The notes below the pieces were generated by a model, which saw only the letters and a list, made by a program, of their open reading frames with translations, made no database searches and was not told the DNA's origin. A stretch of 64,000 nucleotides of DNA from Deltaproteobacteria bacterium (lineage in GTDB: Bacteria > Myxococcota_A > UBA9160 > UBA6930), in the NCBI GenBank assembly GCA_029261795.1, contig JAJDAP010000018.1:1-64000 (forward strand). The letters run 5' to 3'. Of this stretch, positions 52,870 to 62,227 are shown piece by piece; position 1 is the first letter of the stretch; the number at the start of each line of letters is the position of its first letter. Position numbers and translations under genes: made by a program.

Positions 52870-55572
52870 TTGAAGCAGATCACGCGACGAAACCTGGCTG
52901 CCCTGACGATCTCGGCGTGGCTGACCCACGGCGTGGCGTTCGGCGCCCAAGCCGAACCGCGCCTGGTCGCCGCCGAGATCACCGCAGATCGCTTCGCGGA
53001 ACTGTCGGTCGGCGGACCGGATGCTGATGGTGGGCTCGCGGACTGGGCGCTCCAGAATGGCACTTTGTGCGCGGTCGTTTCGGCGCCGCAGCATGAATCG
53101 CCGCTCTCGCCGGATGGCGGTGTCCTGATCGATCTCGGCCACTGCGGCGCCAGGGACGATCAGTGGAGCACCCTGCAACCCCTGGTGAACCTCGACCGGA
53201 GCGACGCGATTCCGATGCAGTCGATCGAGGGCGACACCACGGCGCTCGAGGCGCGCGTCACCAGCCGGGGCAGCCGACCCGGCGTTCGGATCGAGAATCG
53301 CTTCATCCTCGATCTCGCCGACAGCGAGACGATCCGGGTCGAGACCGATCTGACCCGTACCTCCGACGAGGGCTTCCTGTTCGCGTTCGGAGACGTCGCG
53401 CTCCATGCGAGTGGCCAGCTCCGACCCTTCGGCCTGTTGCGACGAGATCTCAGCCGATCTCCGGGCTTCCAGCATCCGGCCGGAAATCCATTCTCGATGT
53501 TGTCCATGCTGGAAGCGATCGTTTCCGCCGACGCCTACGTCCTGGTGGGAGGCGAAGCGATCGAACCGCCCATCGCCTACGGGGTGGCACTGGACTCCGC
53601 CCGCATTCGCTATGCGGACGGCGAGCTGAGGGACCTTCCCGTCTTCGCCAACAGTGGCGAGAGCCATACGATGCTAGGTGTCCTCGGGGGGCCGCTGTTC
53701 TTCGGGAGCGCCGATCCGCCGGGAATGATCGCCTTCGCGCAGCTCCCCTTCCTTTCTCTTTCGGAAGGCGACGTCCTCGAGCTCGAACGAAGCATCCACG
53801 TCAGCCGAAGGAACGATGTCGCTTCGATCACCGACAGATTCTTCGCTGACGGCGCGATCGTGGAGGGCCAGGTCGCGCCCAGCGCCCGCATCCACATCGA
53901 GAGCGAAACCGGCGCGCCGGTCACGGAAGTGAAGCCCGGACAAGACGGACGCTTCGCGTTCCGTCTTCCACCTGGCGAATATCAGGTCGAGGTCCGGGCA
54001 CCGTCTGGCGATTCCAGGCTGCCGCTGACGCTAGGCGCCGAGAACGTGGACCTCGGAATGATCGAGACCGTGGCCAGCGGCCGGATTGCCCTGCCCAGGG
54101 GTTCCACGATGCGCCTGGTCTTCATCGGAATCGACGGAACGCCGACGCCGAGCTTCGGAGACGATCTACTGGGCCTGACTGTCGGAGAGAGGGCCATCAC
54201 GTCTGGCGTTCTGACCGACTCCGTCTCGTTGGCGGGCATTGCCACGGATCCGGAAACCATCGAGATCCCAGCCGGCCGCTATCGCGTGATGGCATCGCGC
54301 GGCCTCGAGTATTCAGTCACCGAAACGATCCTCGATGTTGCCGCTGGCGCCGATCTCGCACTCGAGATCGATGCCCCGGTTCGCGTACTCGAAACACCCG
54401 GTTGGATCGCCGCCGATCTCCACATCCACAGCGCCGAGAGCTTCGATTCATCCTTCCCCTTGCGCGACCAGGTGCGTGCCTTCGCCGCACTCGGCGGTGA
54501 GGTGTATGTGGCCACGGAACACGATCGCGTCTTCGACCCGGGCCCCGCGGTCGCAGCGCTCGGACTCGCGGAACGGATCGCAACCGTCACCGGTGTGGAA
54601 GCCACCAGCGCCTATCCAGGCGGTGCTTCGCCTTTCACGATCGGCCACCTGAATGCGCTCCCAATCGCCTATCAACCGATGGGCTTCCGAGGCGGAGCGC
54701 CCGCAGCCGAAGGCCGGCGCCTGCGCGACGTCATCGACGACCTTCGCGCCTTGCCATCGGCAACCTTGATCCAGATGAACCACCCGCGCGATCAATACGT
54801 TACCGGTGTCGAAGAGGGAAGCTATTTCAGCCACCTGGCGGTGGCCGGTGAGGCCTATGACCCGACCGTGCCCCTCGACGAGACGCCGAACCAGGCGCTC
54901 GGCGAGCGAGCGCAAAGCGGCACCCGCGACCTCGACTACGACGCCGTCGAACTCCTGAACGGCGGCAGCATGGAGCGCTACCGCATTACCCGCGCCGACT
55001 GGTTCTCGCTGCTTCGCCAGGGAGTGGTCCACACGGGCACCGCCAACAGCGATACCCACCGCGCCGGCCGCCTCCCCGCGATCCCGCGCAACCAGGTTCC
55101 GATGGCCGACGACGAGCCTGGCCGGTTCGATGAAGGCGCCTTCATCGAGGCGATCCGGCGCGGGCGGAGCTATGGCACCAGCGGGCCGCTCTTGCGCGCA
55201 ACGCTGGCGGGCCAACCGAGCGGCGACAAGATCCGGGGACCGAACGCTGAACTCTCGGTCGAAATTCTCGCTGCGCCATGGGTTCCCGTGAACGAGCTGC
55301 GCGTCTTCGTGGATGGAGCGCTCATCGAACGCCGGCCCGCGACGGCCGGCGGACGCTACGCGATTCCGCTCCACTTCGAACGCGACGCGTTCGTGACGGT
55401 CGAGGTCGAAGGCGTTCCCGATGCCCGCTACGAAGCCGTCGCACCGGGTTTCACCCCCTTCGCCTTCACGAATCCGTTCTTCGTGGATGCTGATGGCGAC
55501 GGGAGCTGGACGCCGCCGGGCCTCAGCGGCGAGCTGCCGATCACGCTCAGCGACCCTGTCGCCTCGCCCTAG
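52870..55572 (+). CDS. secreted PHP-domain metallohydrolase (CehA/McbA-like)
   Basis: A 900-aa exported protein starting at TTG 52870 (GAGG upstream) with an N-terminal signal (RRNLAALTISAWLTHGVAFG). The first ~480 residues are beta-rich, with a carboxypeptidase-regulatory-like segment (GRFAFRLPPGEYQVEVRAPS). From about 515 a PHP domain begins (IAADLHIHSAESFDSS, ATEHDRV, IQMNHPRD, TANSDTHRAGR), giving the His/Asp metal ligands. This matches CehA/McbA family enzymes. Substrate unknown; carbamate or phosphoester cleavage is known for relatives. Confidence 0.87.
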   Translation: MKQITRRNLAALTISAWLTHGVAFGAQAEPRLVAAEITADRFAELSVGGPDADGGLADWALQNGTLCAVVSAPQHESPLSPDGGVLIDLGHCGARDDQWSTLQPLVNLDRSDAIPMQSIEGDTTALEARVTSRGSRPGVRIENRFILDLADSETIRVETDLTRTSDEGFLFAFGDVALHASGQLRPFGLLRRDLSRSPGFQHPAGNPFSMLSMLEAIVSADAYVLVGGEAIEPPIAYGVALDSARIRYADGELRDLPVFANSGESHTMLGVLGGPLFFGSADPPGMIAFAQLPFLSLSEGDVLELERSIHVSRRNDVASITDRFFADGAIVEGQVAPSARIHIESETGAPVTEVKPGQDGRFAFRLPPGEYQVEVRAPSGDSRLPLTLGAENVDLGMIETVASGRIALPRGSTMRLVFIGIDGTPTPSFGDDLLGLTVGERAITSGVLTDSVSLAGIATDPETIEIPAGRYRVMASRGLEYSVTETILDVAAGADLALEIDAPVRVLETPGWIAADLHIHSAESFDSSFPLRDQVRAFAALGGEVYVATEHDRVFDPGPAVAALGLAERIATVTGVEATSAYPGGASPFTIGHLNALPIAYQPMGFRGGAPAAEGRRLRDVIDDLRALPSATLIQMNHPRDQYVTGVEEGSYFSHLAVAGEAYDPTVPLDETPNQALGERAQSGTRDLDYDAVELLNGGSMERYRITRADWFSLLRQGVVHTGTANSDTHRAGRLPAIPRNQVPMADDEPGRFDEGAFIEAIRRGRSYGTSGPLLRATLAGQPSGDKIRGPNAELSVEILAAPWVPVNELRVFVDGALIERRPATAGGRYAIPLHFERDAFVTVEVEGVPDARYEAVAPGFTPFAFTNPFFVDADGDGSWTPPGLSGELPITLSDPVASP

Positions 55573-55622
55573 CCCGGACGGAAGACGCCGGTACGACGCT
55601 TGCCAGCGCCTTTCGGGGCCGA

Positions 55623-56249
55623 GTGGTACGCTCCCTCGCCGTGAAGAAACACCTCGCCGACGAATCCAACGACAACCCCGAAGCCACCCCCGGTGCGCCG
55701 GCGCTGATGCGTGTCGCCGACAAACTGTTCGAGGCGCGCACCATCCTGATCCACGGGGAAGTCACCTCGAAGCTGGCCCAACTCGTCACGGCGCAGCTGC
55801 TGGCGCTGGCCGCCGAGAGCGACGATCCGATCACGGTCTTCCTGCACTCCGAGGGCGGCCACGTCGAGGCGGGCGATTCGATCCACGACATGATCCAGTT
55901 CGTGAAGCCGAAGGTTCGCATCATCGGCACCGGCTGGGTCGCCAGCGCGGGAACCCACATCTACCTGGCGGCCGAGAAGGAAGACCGACTCTGCCTGCCG
56001 AACACGCGCTTCATGATCCACCAGCCCCTGGGCGGCGTCGGCGGAAGTGCCAGCGACATTCGGATCGAAGCCGAGGAGATCCTGAAGGCACGCGAACGTT
56101 TGAACCAGACGATTGCGGATGCCACCGGCCAGCCCCTCGACCAGGTCTCCAAGGACACCGATCGCAATCACTGGATGTCACCGGAAGAGGCCGCCGCCTA
56201 CGGCATCGTTGGCCGAATCGTGGCGTCCGCCAGTGAGCTCGAGGAGTAG
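55623..56249 (+). CDS. ClpP-like protease with altered catalytic Asp
   Basis: A 208-aa ClpP/crotonase-fold protein, GTG start at 55623 (GTG 55641 possible, neither with a clear SD). Ser108 in WVASAGTHIYLAA and His133 in RFMIHQPLGGVGGSASD are in place. The Asp of the triad, in the family's DTDRDxF segment, is Asn182 here (KDTDRNHWMSPEEAAAYG). The loop LHSEGGHVEAGDSIHDMI matches ClpP. No ClpX/ClpA gene lies nearby. The SGNH gene overlaps its end by 17 nt. Confidence 0.88.
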   Translation: MVRSLAVKKHLADESNDNPEATPGAPALMRVADKLFEARTILIHGEVTSKLAQLVTAQLLALAAESDDPITVFLHSEGGHVEAGDSIHDMIQFVKPKVRIIGTGWVASAGTHIYLAAEKEDRLCLPNTRFMIHQPLGGVGGSASDIRIEAEEILKARERLNQTIADATGQPLDQVSKDTDRNHWMSPEEAAAYGIVGRIVASASELEE

Positions 56250-57231
56250 CTTCCCCGCACTGGCGCTCCGGGGGCTGCTCGGCGCCGCGCTTGCCGTTGC
56301 ACTCGTCGAGGGCGGGCTTCGCCTCTACTTCCAGGAACACGAGGCGAACCGCGTCTACTGGGGCCGCGACGCGTTCATCGCTGCCGACGGATTGCCCTAC
56401 CGGAATCCATCGCACGCCACCCTGACGCTCGGCCGCGAGGGTAGTTTCCGCCACGAGATCCGGACCAACGCCTTGGGATTCCGGGATCTTCGCGAACCCC
56501 CGGACACAGCCCGCGAGCACCGGATGCTGGTAGCCGGTGCGTCGTTCGCAATGGGGATGGGCGTTCCCGATCCGAGAGACCTCTTTCATGTTCGCCTCGA
56601 GCAGGCCCTGCGGCGACGGCCGGATTGGCCTCGGGACCTCGAGATCTACAATGTCAGTCAGACGGGATTCAACGCGACCGCCCTCGCGGCCCTTCTGCGG
56701 CAGAACGTCGAACGCTATGCGCCGGAAGCGGTCTTCCTGCTGGTCTCGCCCATCGCGTTCAAGGCGCAGCTCACGGCAAACGTGGAGATCGTGCACGGAG
56801 TCCGCATGAGCCCCGAGCGATTCGGAGCCGGAACGCTCGTCGATTGGTTGCGCGCTCGGAGCTATCTGGTGATGCGCGCGAGGAATCCCCTCGCTGGCGG
56901 GCTGGCCTTTCACCAGAAGCGAATCCTACGCACGGTGGCGACCGAAAGCGTGGACCCCGAGGTCACGCGAAGGCAGCTCGACGCCTTTGCGCAACTGAGA
57001 GAGGAACTCGCCGCCCAGGGGACGGCCGTGTACTTCATCCCGGTTGGCGGAGCCTTCCAAGCCAGCGATTCCCTGCGCCGGTTGGGGTTTCCTGTCCTCG
57101 CCGTCCCACCCAGGCCCGAGTGGACGGTGCCCGGTGATACCCACATGAACGCCCTCGGGCATCGCGAACTCGCGACGGCCGTGGCCGGGCTGCTCCCCTC
57201 CTATCGATTGGCGAAACGGCTCGATCCGTGA
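56233..57231 (+). CDS. membrane-anchored SGNH-hydrolase-like protein
   Basis: A 332-aa protein with one N-terminal membrane segment (LALRGLLGAALAVALVEGG). SGNH-type landmarks: MLVAGASFAMGMGVPD for block I (Ser nucleophile; G-A-S in place of G-D-S), NVSQTGFNA, and GDTHMNALGHRELA for block V with the Asp-x-His pair. GTG 56233. It overlaps the following MBOAT gene (GTGA). By analogy to AlgX/AlgJ with AlgI, it may hand an acyl group taken from the MBOAT protein to a polysaccharide in the periplasm. Confidence 0.82.
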   Translation: MSSRSSFPALALRGLLGAALAVALVEGGLRLYFQEHEANRVYWGRDAFIAADGLPYRNPSHATLTLGREGSFRHEIRTNALGFRDLREPPDTAREHRMLVAGASFAMGMGVPDPRDLFHVRLEQALRRRPDWPRDLEIYNVSQTGFNATALAALLRQNVERYAPEAVFLLVSPIAFKAQLTANVEIVHGVRMSPERFGAGTLVDWLRARSYLVMRARNPLAGGLAFHQKRILRTVATESVDPEVTRRQLDAFAQLREELAAQGTAVYFIPVGGAFQASDSLRRLGFPVLAVPPRPEWTVPGDTHMNALGHRELATAVAGLLPSYRLAKRLDP

Positions 57232-58634
57232 ACTTTGCGACCCCGGAGTTCTTGCTCTTCTTCCCGGGGCTGTGGCTCGCCCATTGGCTGACGCCGGGGC
57301 ATCGGCCGCGGAAACTCCTGCTCCTGCTCGGCTCCTATTACTTCTATGCCTGCTGGGATTGGCGATTCCTGGGCCTGATCGCCCTCTCGACGGCGATCGA
57401 TTACAGCGCTGGCCGGGTGATGGAGCGAACCGGCTCGGCGCGCCTTCGGAGGGCCGCCCTCGTCACATCGCTGCTCTCGAATCTCGGGATTCTCGGGTTC
57501 TTCAAGTACGCGAACTTCTTCGCGGATTCCCTCGCCGCGCTCGCAGACTCGATCGGCTTTCCGGTGGGTCCCGTCGAACTCGGCATCATCCTGCCGGTCG
57601 GCATCAGCTTCTACACCTTCCAATCCATGAGCTACACGATCGATCTCTACCGCGGTCGCATCCCACCCTGCCGAGATCCCTTCGACTTCGCGTTGTTCGT
57701 TTCGTTCTTCCCGCAACTCGTCGCCGGCCCGATCGTGCGCGCTTCCGGGTTCCTTCCGCAGCTCCTGGTGCCCCGTCGCTTCGACCCGCGAGAGCTGGGC
57801 CTCGGGCTGGAGCGTATTGCGCGCGGGTTGGCGAAGAAGGTCGTACTCGCCGACTCCCTGGCGATGCTGGTGGACCCCGTCTTCGCGGCGCCGGGCGAGT
57901 TCGGAGCCCTCGCGAGCTGGGCCGCCGCCATCGGCTTCGCACTCCAGCTCTACTGCGATTTCTCCGCCTACTCGGATATCGCGATCGGGGCGGCGCAGAC
58001 CCTCGGCTACAGGCTTCCCGAGAACTTCGACTCCCCGTACCTGGCCGAGAGCCTCACGGACTTCTGGCGTCGCTGGCATCGCTCGCTGTCCTCCTGGCTG
58101 CGCGACTACCTGTACATCAGCCTGGGGGGAAACCGCCGGGGAACCTGGCTCACCTACCGAAACCTGCTCATCACGATGTTGCTAGGCGGCCTCTGGCACG
58201 GTGCGGCGTTCACCTACATCGCGTGGGGAGCCTTCCACGGCGCCGGTCTGGCCATCGAGCGCTGGCTGCGCGAGCGCCGCGGCGGCAGCGACGCTCCGCT
58301 TCTGGGCGCCTGGGGCACCCTGCGCACTTTCGTCCTGGTCACGATTGCCTTCGTGATCTTCCGTGCAGGATCGATGGCCGACGTGGCCTCGATGTGGGAA
58401 GGCATGACCGGGCTGCGGGGCCTCGGCGGCAGCGAGGCCTTGCGCTGGAGCGCGCTCTGGCTGTGCCTGCCGGTATTCGCCACTCACGCGATCCGCGGCC
58501 ATGAAGAGAGGCTCGGCCGCGCGGTCATCAGCCAGAACCCGCTCTTCCGCAGCGTCGTGTTGACAGGCGCGATCCTCGGCACCATCGCCTTCTGGCGGAC
58601 CGAGGCCAGCGGCTTCATCTATTTCCAGTTCTAG
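57228..58634 (+). CDS. MBOAT-family O-acyltransferase (AlgI-like)
   Basis: A 468-aa polytopic inner-membrane protein of the MBOAT family: HRPRKLLLLLGSYYFYACWD, NFFADSLAAL, LPVGISFYTFQSMSYTIDLY, LVAGPIVRASGFLPQL, FWRRWHRSLSSWLRDYLYI and the catalytic His324 in LLGGLWHGAAFTYIAWG. These are all AlgI/DltB hallmarks. It should move acyl groups across the membrane for the SGNH partner encoded before it. GTG 57228 overlaps that gene's stop. Confidence 0.95.
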   Translation: MNFATPEFLLFFPGLWLAHWLTPGHRPRKLLLLLGSYYFYACWDWRFLGLIALSTAIDYSAGRVMERTGSARLRRAALVTSLLSNLGILGFFKYANFFADSLAALADSIGFPVGPVELGIILPVGISFYTFQSMSYTIDLYRGRIPPCRDPFDFALFVSFFPQLVAGPIVRASGFLPQLLVPRRFDPRELGLGLERIARGLAKKVVLADSLAMLVDPVFAAPGEFGALASWAAAIGFALQLYCDFSAYSDIAIGAAQTLGYRLPENFDSPYLAESLTDFWRRWHRSLSSWLRDYLYISLGGNRRGTWLTYRNLLITMLLGGLWHGAAFTYIAWGAFHGAGLAIERWLRERRGGSDAPLLGAWGTLRTFVLVTIAFVIFRAGSMADVASMWEGMTGLRGLGGSEALRWSALWLCLPVFATHAIRGHEERLGRAVISQNPLFRSVVLTGAILGTIAFWRTEASGFIYFQF

Positions 58635-58919
58635 CCAGCGAGCCCGGCCAGCAGACATCTGCGGCACACGTCGCACGCCAAACGAAGGGCGCGGCTCCAG
58701 GACCCCACAGCCGAGAATCCCCGTGCATGGCTCCAGAGCAAGGCCGGAAAGCGCACCCTCGCCTTCCTTGCTCATTCGAGGACGAAGTCGCCGATCTCTG
58801 GGCTAGGTCGCATCTCCCTCTCCGACCCCGTTTTCGTGCGTGGCGTGCTTGGCCTGGTTGTTGAGGTAGCCGGTGTCGGAGCCGAGCCATGTGTCGCGCA
58901 GCTCGAACTCGGGGCTGAG
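58635..58919. other. gap with an in-frame extension of the secreted protein
   Basis: On the minus strand, the frame of the upstream secreted protein continues past its TAG (58920-58922) for 38 more codons to a second TAG at 58803-58805. This stretch reads as protein-like (SPEFELRDTWLGSDTGYLNN). Nothing else is seen; the two flanking genes converge here. Confidence 0.3.
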
Positions 58920-59891
58920 CTAGTTCACCTTGCAGCACTGAAGACAGCGATTCTCGACACCTTGCATACCATTCGCCGCCCCTGAGACCGCCGGACCGTA
59001 TCGGTGCAGCCTACTCATGTTCGCCAACGCCGGATAAGCAGTGACTACGCCCGCTGTGTCCGAGACGCAGACCGGCTTGCCCACCGGCGTCACCACAACC
59101 GCTTCGACCCCCCCGAGTCTCCCACTCACAACGGCTTGATAGCCGACAGGACAAGATGTCGCGCCGACAGCAACGAAACATCCGCCCGTGCAGCAGACCG
59201 AGCAGTCGGTCGCCACCTCATCAACGCCCTGCCCGTTCAGCGTTCCTCGGAAGAGGCGGTTGTAGTAGGTCGGCCAGTACTCATTGGGCACGGCCAGTGC
59301 AGAGTCAGAGACACATTCAGGGTGCGCTCGTGGTACTGCCGCCCCAAGGTTTGTGTTCGAATACAGCATCAAACCCCCGAGGTGCCCTGTAACGACCTGC
59401 TCGAAGGGCGTGGCGCACGATGATTGCCCCCAATTCGTGTAGCAGGCGGGAGCCGGAGGCGGAGGCGGCGGCGGAGGCGGCACCGGCGCACTCAGCGCGT
59501 ACGGAACACTCGTCAGCTGTTGCCGGGGACTGAACACGATGTCGCTCAGGATCGTCACGCCGTCCGCGAGGATGGTGACCTCCATGAAGAGTTGCGGGTT
59601 CTGACTCGTCACGTCGCCCAGGTCGTTCGAGCCGGCGTTGGAAAGGACGACGTTGTAGAGGCCCTTTCGTACTTCGACATTCAGGGCCTGTTCGAAGACG
59701 TCCGTCCCCATCGTCGCCTGCGGGAATAGGCGGAACCGCAGGTTGTACAGACCGTCCGCGACCGCCACACCGTTCGCGTCGAGGAGGACCCCCTGATAGC
59801 TGAGTAACTCGGGCGGCGCGGCTGTTGCCGGAGCCTGAAGGAGGAAGAGCAACGCCACGCTGGCGATGAGGGAATGAGCCTTGGTCTGCAT
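58920..59891 (-). CDS. secreted Cys-rich protein with polyproline linker
   Basis: A 323-aa exported protein. Signal peptide (SLIASVALLFLLQAPATA), then a ~120-residue beta-rich domain (LLSYQGVLLDANGVAVADGL, YNLRFRLFPQA) seen at the start of many surface proteins, a run of nine prolines (PPPPPPPPP), and a Cys-rich C-terminal half with two related blocks (CFVAVGATSCPVGYQAVVSG, HLGGL/RLGGV) and CLQCC near the end. Function unknown. Stop is TAG, followed by an in-frame readable stretch. Same strand as the TSP3-repeat protein, 14 nt after it. Confidence 0.85.
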   Translation of the reverse strand: MQTKAHSLIASVALLFLLQAPATAAPPELLSYQGVLLDANGVAVADGLYNLRFRLFPQATMGTDVFEQALNVEVRKGLYNVVLSNAGSNDLGDVTSQNPQLFMEVTILADGVTILSDIVFSPRQQLTSVPYALSAPVPPPPPPPPPAPACYTNWGQSSCATPFEQVVTGHLGGLMLYSNTNLGAAVPRAHPECVSDSALAVPNEYWPTYYNRLFRGTLNGQGVDEVATDCSVCCTGGCFVAVGATSCPVGYQAVVSGRLGGVEAVVVTPVGKPVCVSDTAGVVTAYPALANMSRLHRYGPAVSGAANGMQGVENRCLQCCKVN

Positions 59892-59905
59892 GGGGAATCC
59901 TCGTA

Positions 59906-62227
59906 TCAGGGGTTGTTGCCCGTCGCTTCGTGGAGAACGCGCAATGCGTCCGCTGCGTCGATATCGCCGTCTTCATCCGCGTCGGCGGCGCCCTCAGCGA
60001 TGGCCTGGCGGGCGCCCGAGAGCTGGCTTGCAGGGAGCCCGGGATCGGCGCTGATCTGGAGCGCCACCGCAGCGTCGCCGGCGTTCACGCGTCCATCCGG
60101 TGCTCCGAGCGGCGCCACGTCCCCGGGCATGCCGGGATGGATCGAGGCATCCGCGGGATCGCCGAATCCCTCACCATCGACGAAGCCACCTCCATCGAGA
60201 TCGGTAGCGTTCCCGCCGCCGGGGTAGCTGGCTACGGAGACCACGCCGTCGGTCCCGTCCACGAAGCCGTCGCCATCGGTATCCACCGAGAACCCACTGG
60301 TGCGTTGGCCCGCTTCGGCGAAGCCATCGAGCCCGTCCCCATCGGCGTCCTTGCCCACGAGGGTCTGCGCTTGGAAGCCTGGCTGATGCTGGAAGACGAG
60401 GACGCCGGAGCCGTCGTAGCCGGCGGGCGTCTCGTCGGCCTCGCCACCATCGCGTGCCACCGGGGTCGCCTGGCCGCCGGTCGAGGTGGCGATCATGATC
60501 GCCGGATTCGGGGTCGACTCGGCCGGCATAAAGTTGATGCCTTCGGCCGCGGTCGAACTCGACATCACGCCAACCACGAGGCCCGGGTTCGTGGCCGGAT
60601 CGAGTGCTGTGCCTCCTTGGGCTTCAGCGAGATCGGTCGCTCCGTCCTGATCGGTATCGGCCAGGAACGGGCTGGTGAGGTAGGTGGATTCCTCTTCGAG
60701 GTTGGTGAGGCCGTCGGCGTCGGCGTCTCCGTTCGGGTCGTTGAACGACAACGGCCCGGGGAACGAAGCGGCGTCGAACGGATTGGACCCGGCGGCGAGT
60801 TCGATGGCGTCGGAGAAGTTGTCGTCGTCGTCGTCAGGATCCCGGCCGTCGCAGAGACCGTCGCCGTCGAAGTCTAGTATCTCCAGCGGATCGTCGTCGC
60901 AGGCGTCGACATCGCTGCAGTAACCGTCGCCGTCCTGGTCGAGCGCCAGTGGAGCCAGCGGGCAGGGGTCGTCGGGGGTGGCACAGACGGTGGCCACGAT
61001 GAGCGGACCGTCACACGCCGCATCCGCGTCGGTATCGGCGGAGAGCGGATCGGTGCCCCGCTCGATCTCGTCGAGGTCGAAAAGGCCATCGTTGTCATCG
61101 TCGAGATCGACGTTGTCCCCGAAGCCGTCGTTGTCGGCATCGGCCCACTCAGTGGGGTCCGTATCGTCCCAGTCACTTCCGTTCGGAACCCCGTCGCCGT
61201 CGATGTCGGGATCGGCCGCATCCCCGACGCCATCGCCATCCAGGTCTGCGCTCTCGCTGGAATCGTGAGGGAAGGCATCGTCGGCGTCGAGCACGCCATC
61301 ACAGTCGTAGTCATCAACACAGCTCGAAGGCACACCACCCGGTGTCGTCGCAACAGCGAGCAGGCCCATCACGTTCATCAACGCGTCGGTTTCGCTCCAG
61401 ACACCCGGATACGCAGAGCCAGCCAACGTGAAGCGATGTGAGGAAAGAAGCTGGGCCGTCAACCCCGCGTCCGACAGACCGTAGGCGTGGACGGCGGCGA
61501 GCCGTGCTGCCACCTCGAGGGTGTCCGTCGCGTTCGTAAGCGGCGCTCCGCCGGAACCGATGAGTGCGAGCGGCGGCGCCACCTCCGCAGCCGTCATCGT
61601 GCCGGCGAGCGCCCGCAAGATCTCGGCAGTGAGCGTCGGGTCGCTTGGCGCGTCGGTTCCTACCGGGACCCCGTCCCCCCCGAACCCGCCATCACTCCGG
61701 AGTTGAGCTAGCACGAATGCCTTCTTGGCCGCGAGGTCGGGAACGGCCATCCCCGCTTCATGGAGGGCCCCGAGCGCAAGGGATGTGTCGTACGAGTTCG
61801 GTTTCGCGCCGCTCACCACTCCCCAGCCGTCGACCGCGGCCTCGCCAGCGAGCGTCGTCGCTCGATCCGAGACCCCGACGCCTGCCGAATCCAAGGCGCG
61901 AATCCTACGCGCACGCGGGTCGGAGCCGCTTGGCTCCGTAGCCAGAAGCCAGCCGCGAAGCCGCTGACCCGCGATGCTCCCGCTTCCCCCCGAAGTAGCC
62001 AGGCCTAACAATCCCTCGGCGGAGGCCGTCTCGACCGATCCGGTGCTCCCAAGCGAACCATCGGAGTTCTGGTGACTCTCGAGCCAGCCGATCGCACGGG
62101 TACGAGCCTCGCCAGGGGTGGCTCCCTGCGCGGGTAGCGCCAAGGCAAGGACGCCTACGAGAACTGGCAACAAGCTCTTTAGCGAAAGAGGGGGCGTTGT
62201 TTCCCGCGAGCCCTGATGCTCAACCAT
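59906..62227 (-). CDS. large secreted protein with thrombospondin type 3 and dockerin-like calcium repeats
   Basis: About 773 aa. A signal-like segment (KSLLPVLVGVLALALPAQGA). Residues 40-290 look like an alpha/alpha toroid as in prenyltransferase or squalene-cyclase-like domains (IGWLESHQNSDGSLGSTGSV, LRSDGGFGGDGVPVGTDAP). The middle is a long run of DxDxDG thrombospondin type 3 repeats. The C-terminus has two dockerin-like EF hands (GRVNAGDAAVALQIS and DEDGDIDAADALRVL). ATG 62227 is my choice; AAGG is 5 nt before it. The frame continues upstream but there is antisense transposase debris. Probably cell-surface, calcium-binding. Confidence 0.85.
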   Translation of the reverse strand: MVEHQGSRETTPPLSLKSLLPVLVGVLALALPAQGATPGEARTRAIGWLESHQNSDGSLGSTGSVETASAEGLLGLATSGGSGSIAGQRLRGWLLATEPSGSDPRARRIRALDSAGVGVSDRATTLAGEAAVDGWGVVSGAKPNSYDTSLALGALHEAGMAVPDLAAKKAFVLAQLRSDGGFGGDGVPVGTDAPSDPTLTAEILRALAGTMTAAEVAPPLALIGSGGAPLTNATDTLEVAARLAAVHAYGLSDAGLTAQLLSSHRFTLAGSAYPGVWSETDALMNVMGLLAVATTPGGVPSSCVDDYDCDGVLDADDAFPHDSSESADLDGDGVGDAADPDIDGDGVPNGSDWDDTDPTEWADADNDGFGDNVDLDDDNDGLFDLDEIERGTDPLSADTDADAACDGPLIVATVCATPDDPCPLAPLALDQDGDGYCSDVDACDDDPLEILDFDGDGLCDGRDPDDDDDNFSDAIELAAGSNPFDAASFPGPLSFNDPNGDADADGLTNLEEESTYLTSPFLADTDQDGATDLAEAQGGTALDPATNPGLVVGVMSSSTAAEGINFMPAESTPNPAIMIATSTGGQATPVARDGGEADETPAGYDGSGVLVFQHQPGFQAQTLVGKDADGDGLDGFAEAGQRTSGFSVDTDGDGFVDGTDGVVSVASYPGGGNATDLDGGGFVDGEGFGDPADASIHPGMPGDVAPLGAPDGRVNAGDAAVALQISADPGLPASQLSGARQAIAEGAADADEDGDIDAADALRVLHEATGNNP

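Noticed and set aside
59455-59495. GGCGGA tract as a microsatellite or regulatory element
   Set aside because: It encodes the polyproline linker of the secreted protein.
60684-60923. Short-period repeats read as a tandem DNA repeat array
   Set aside because: The periodicity is explained by the Asp-rich calcium repeats encoded on the minus strand.
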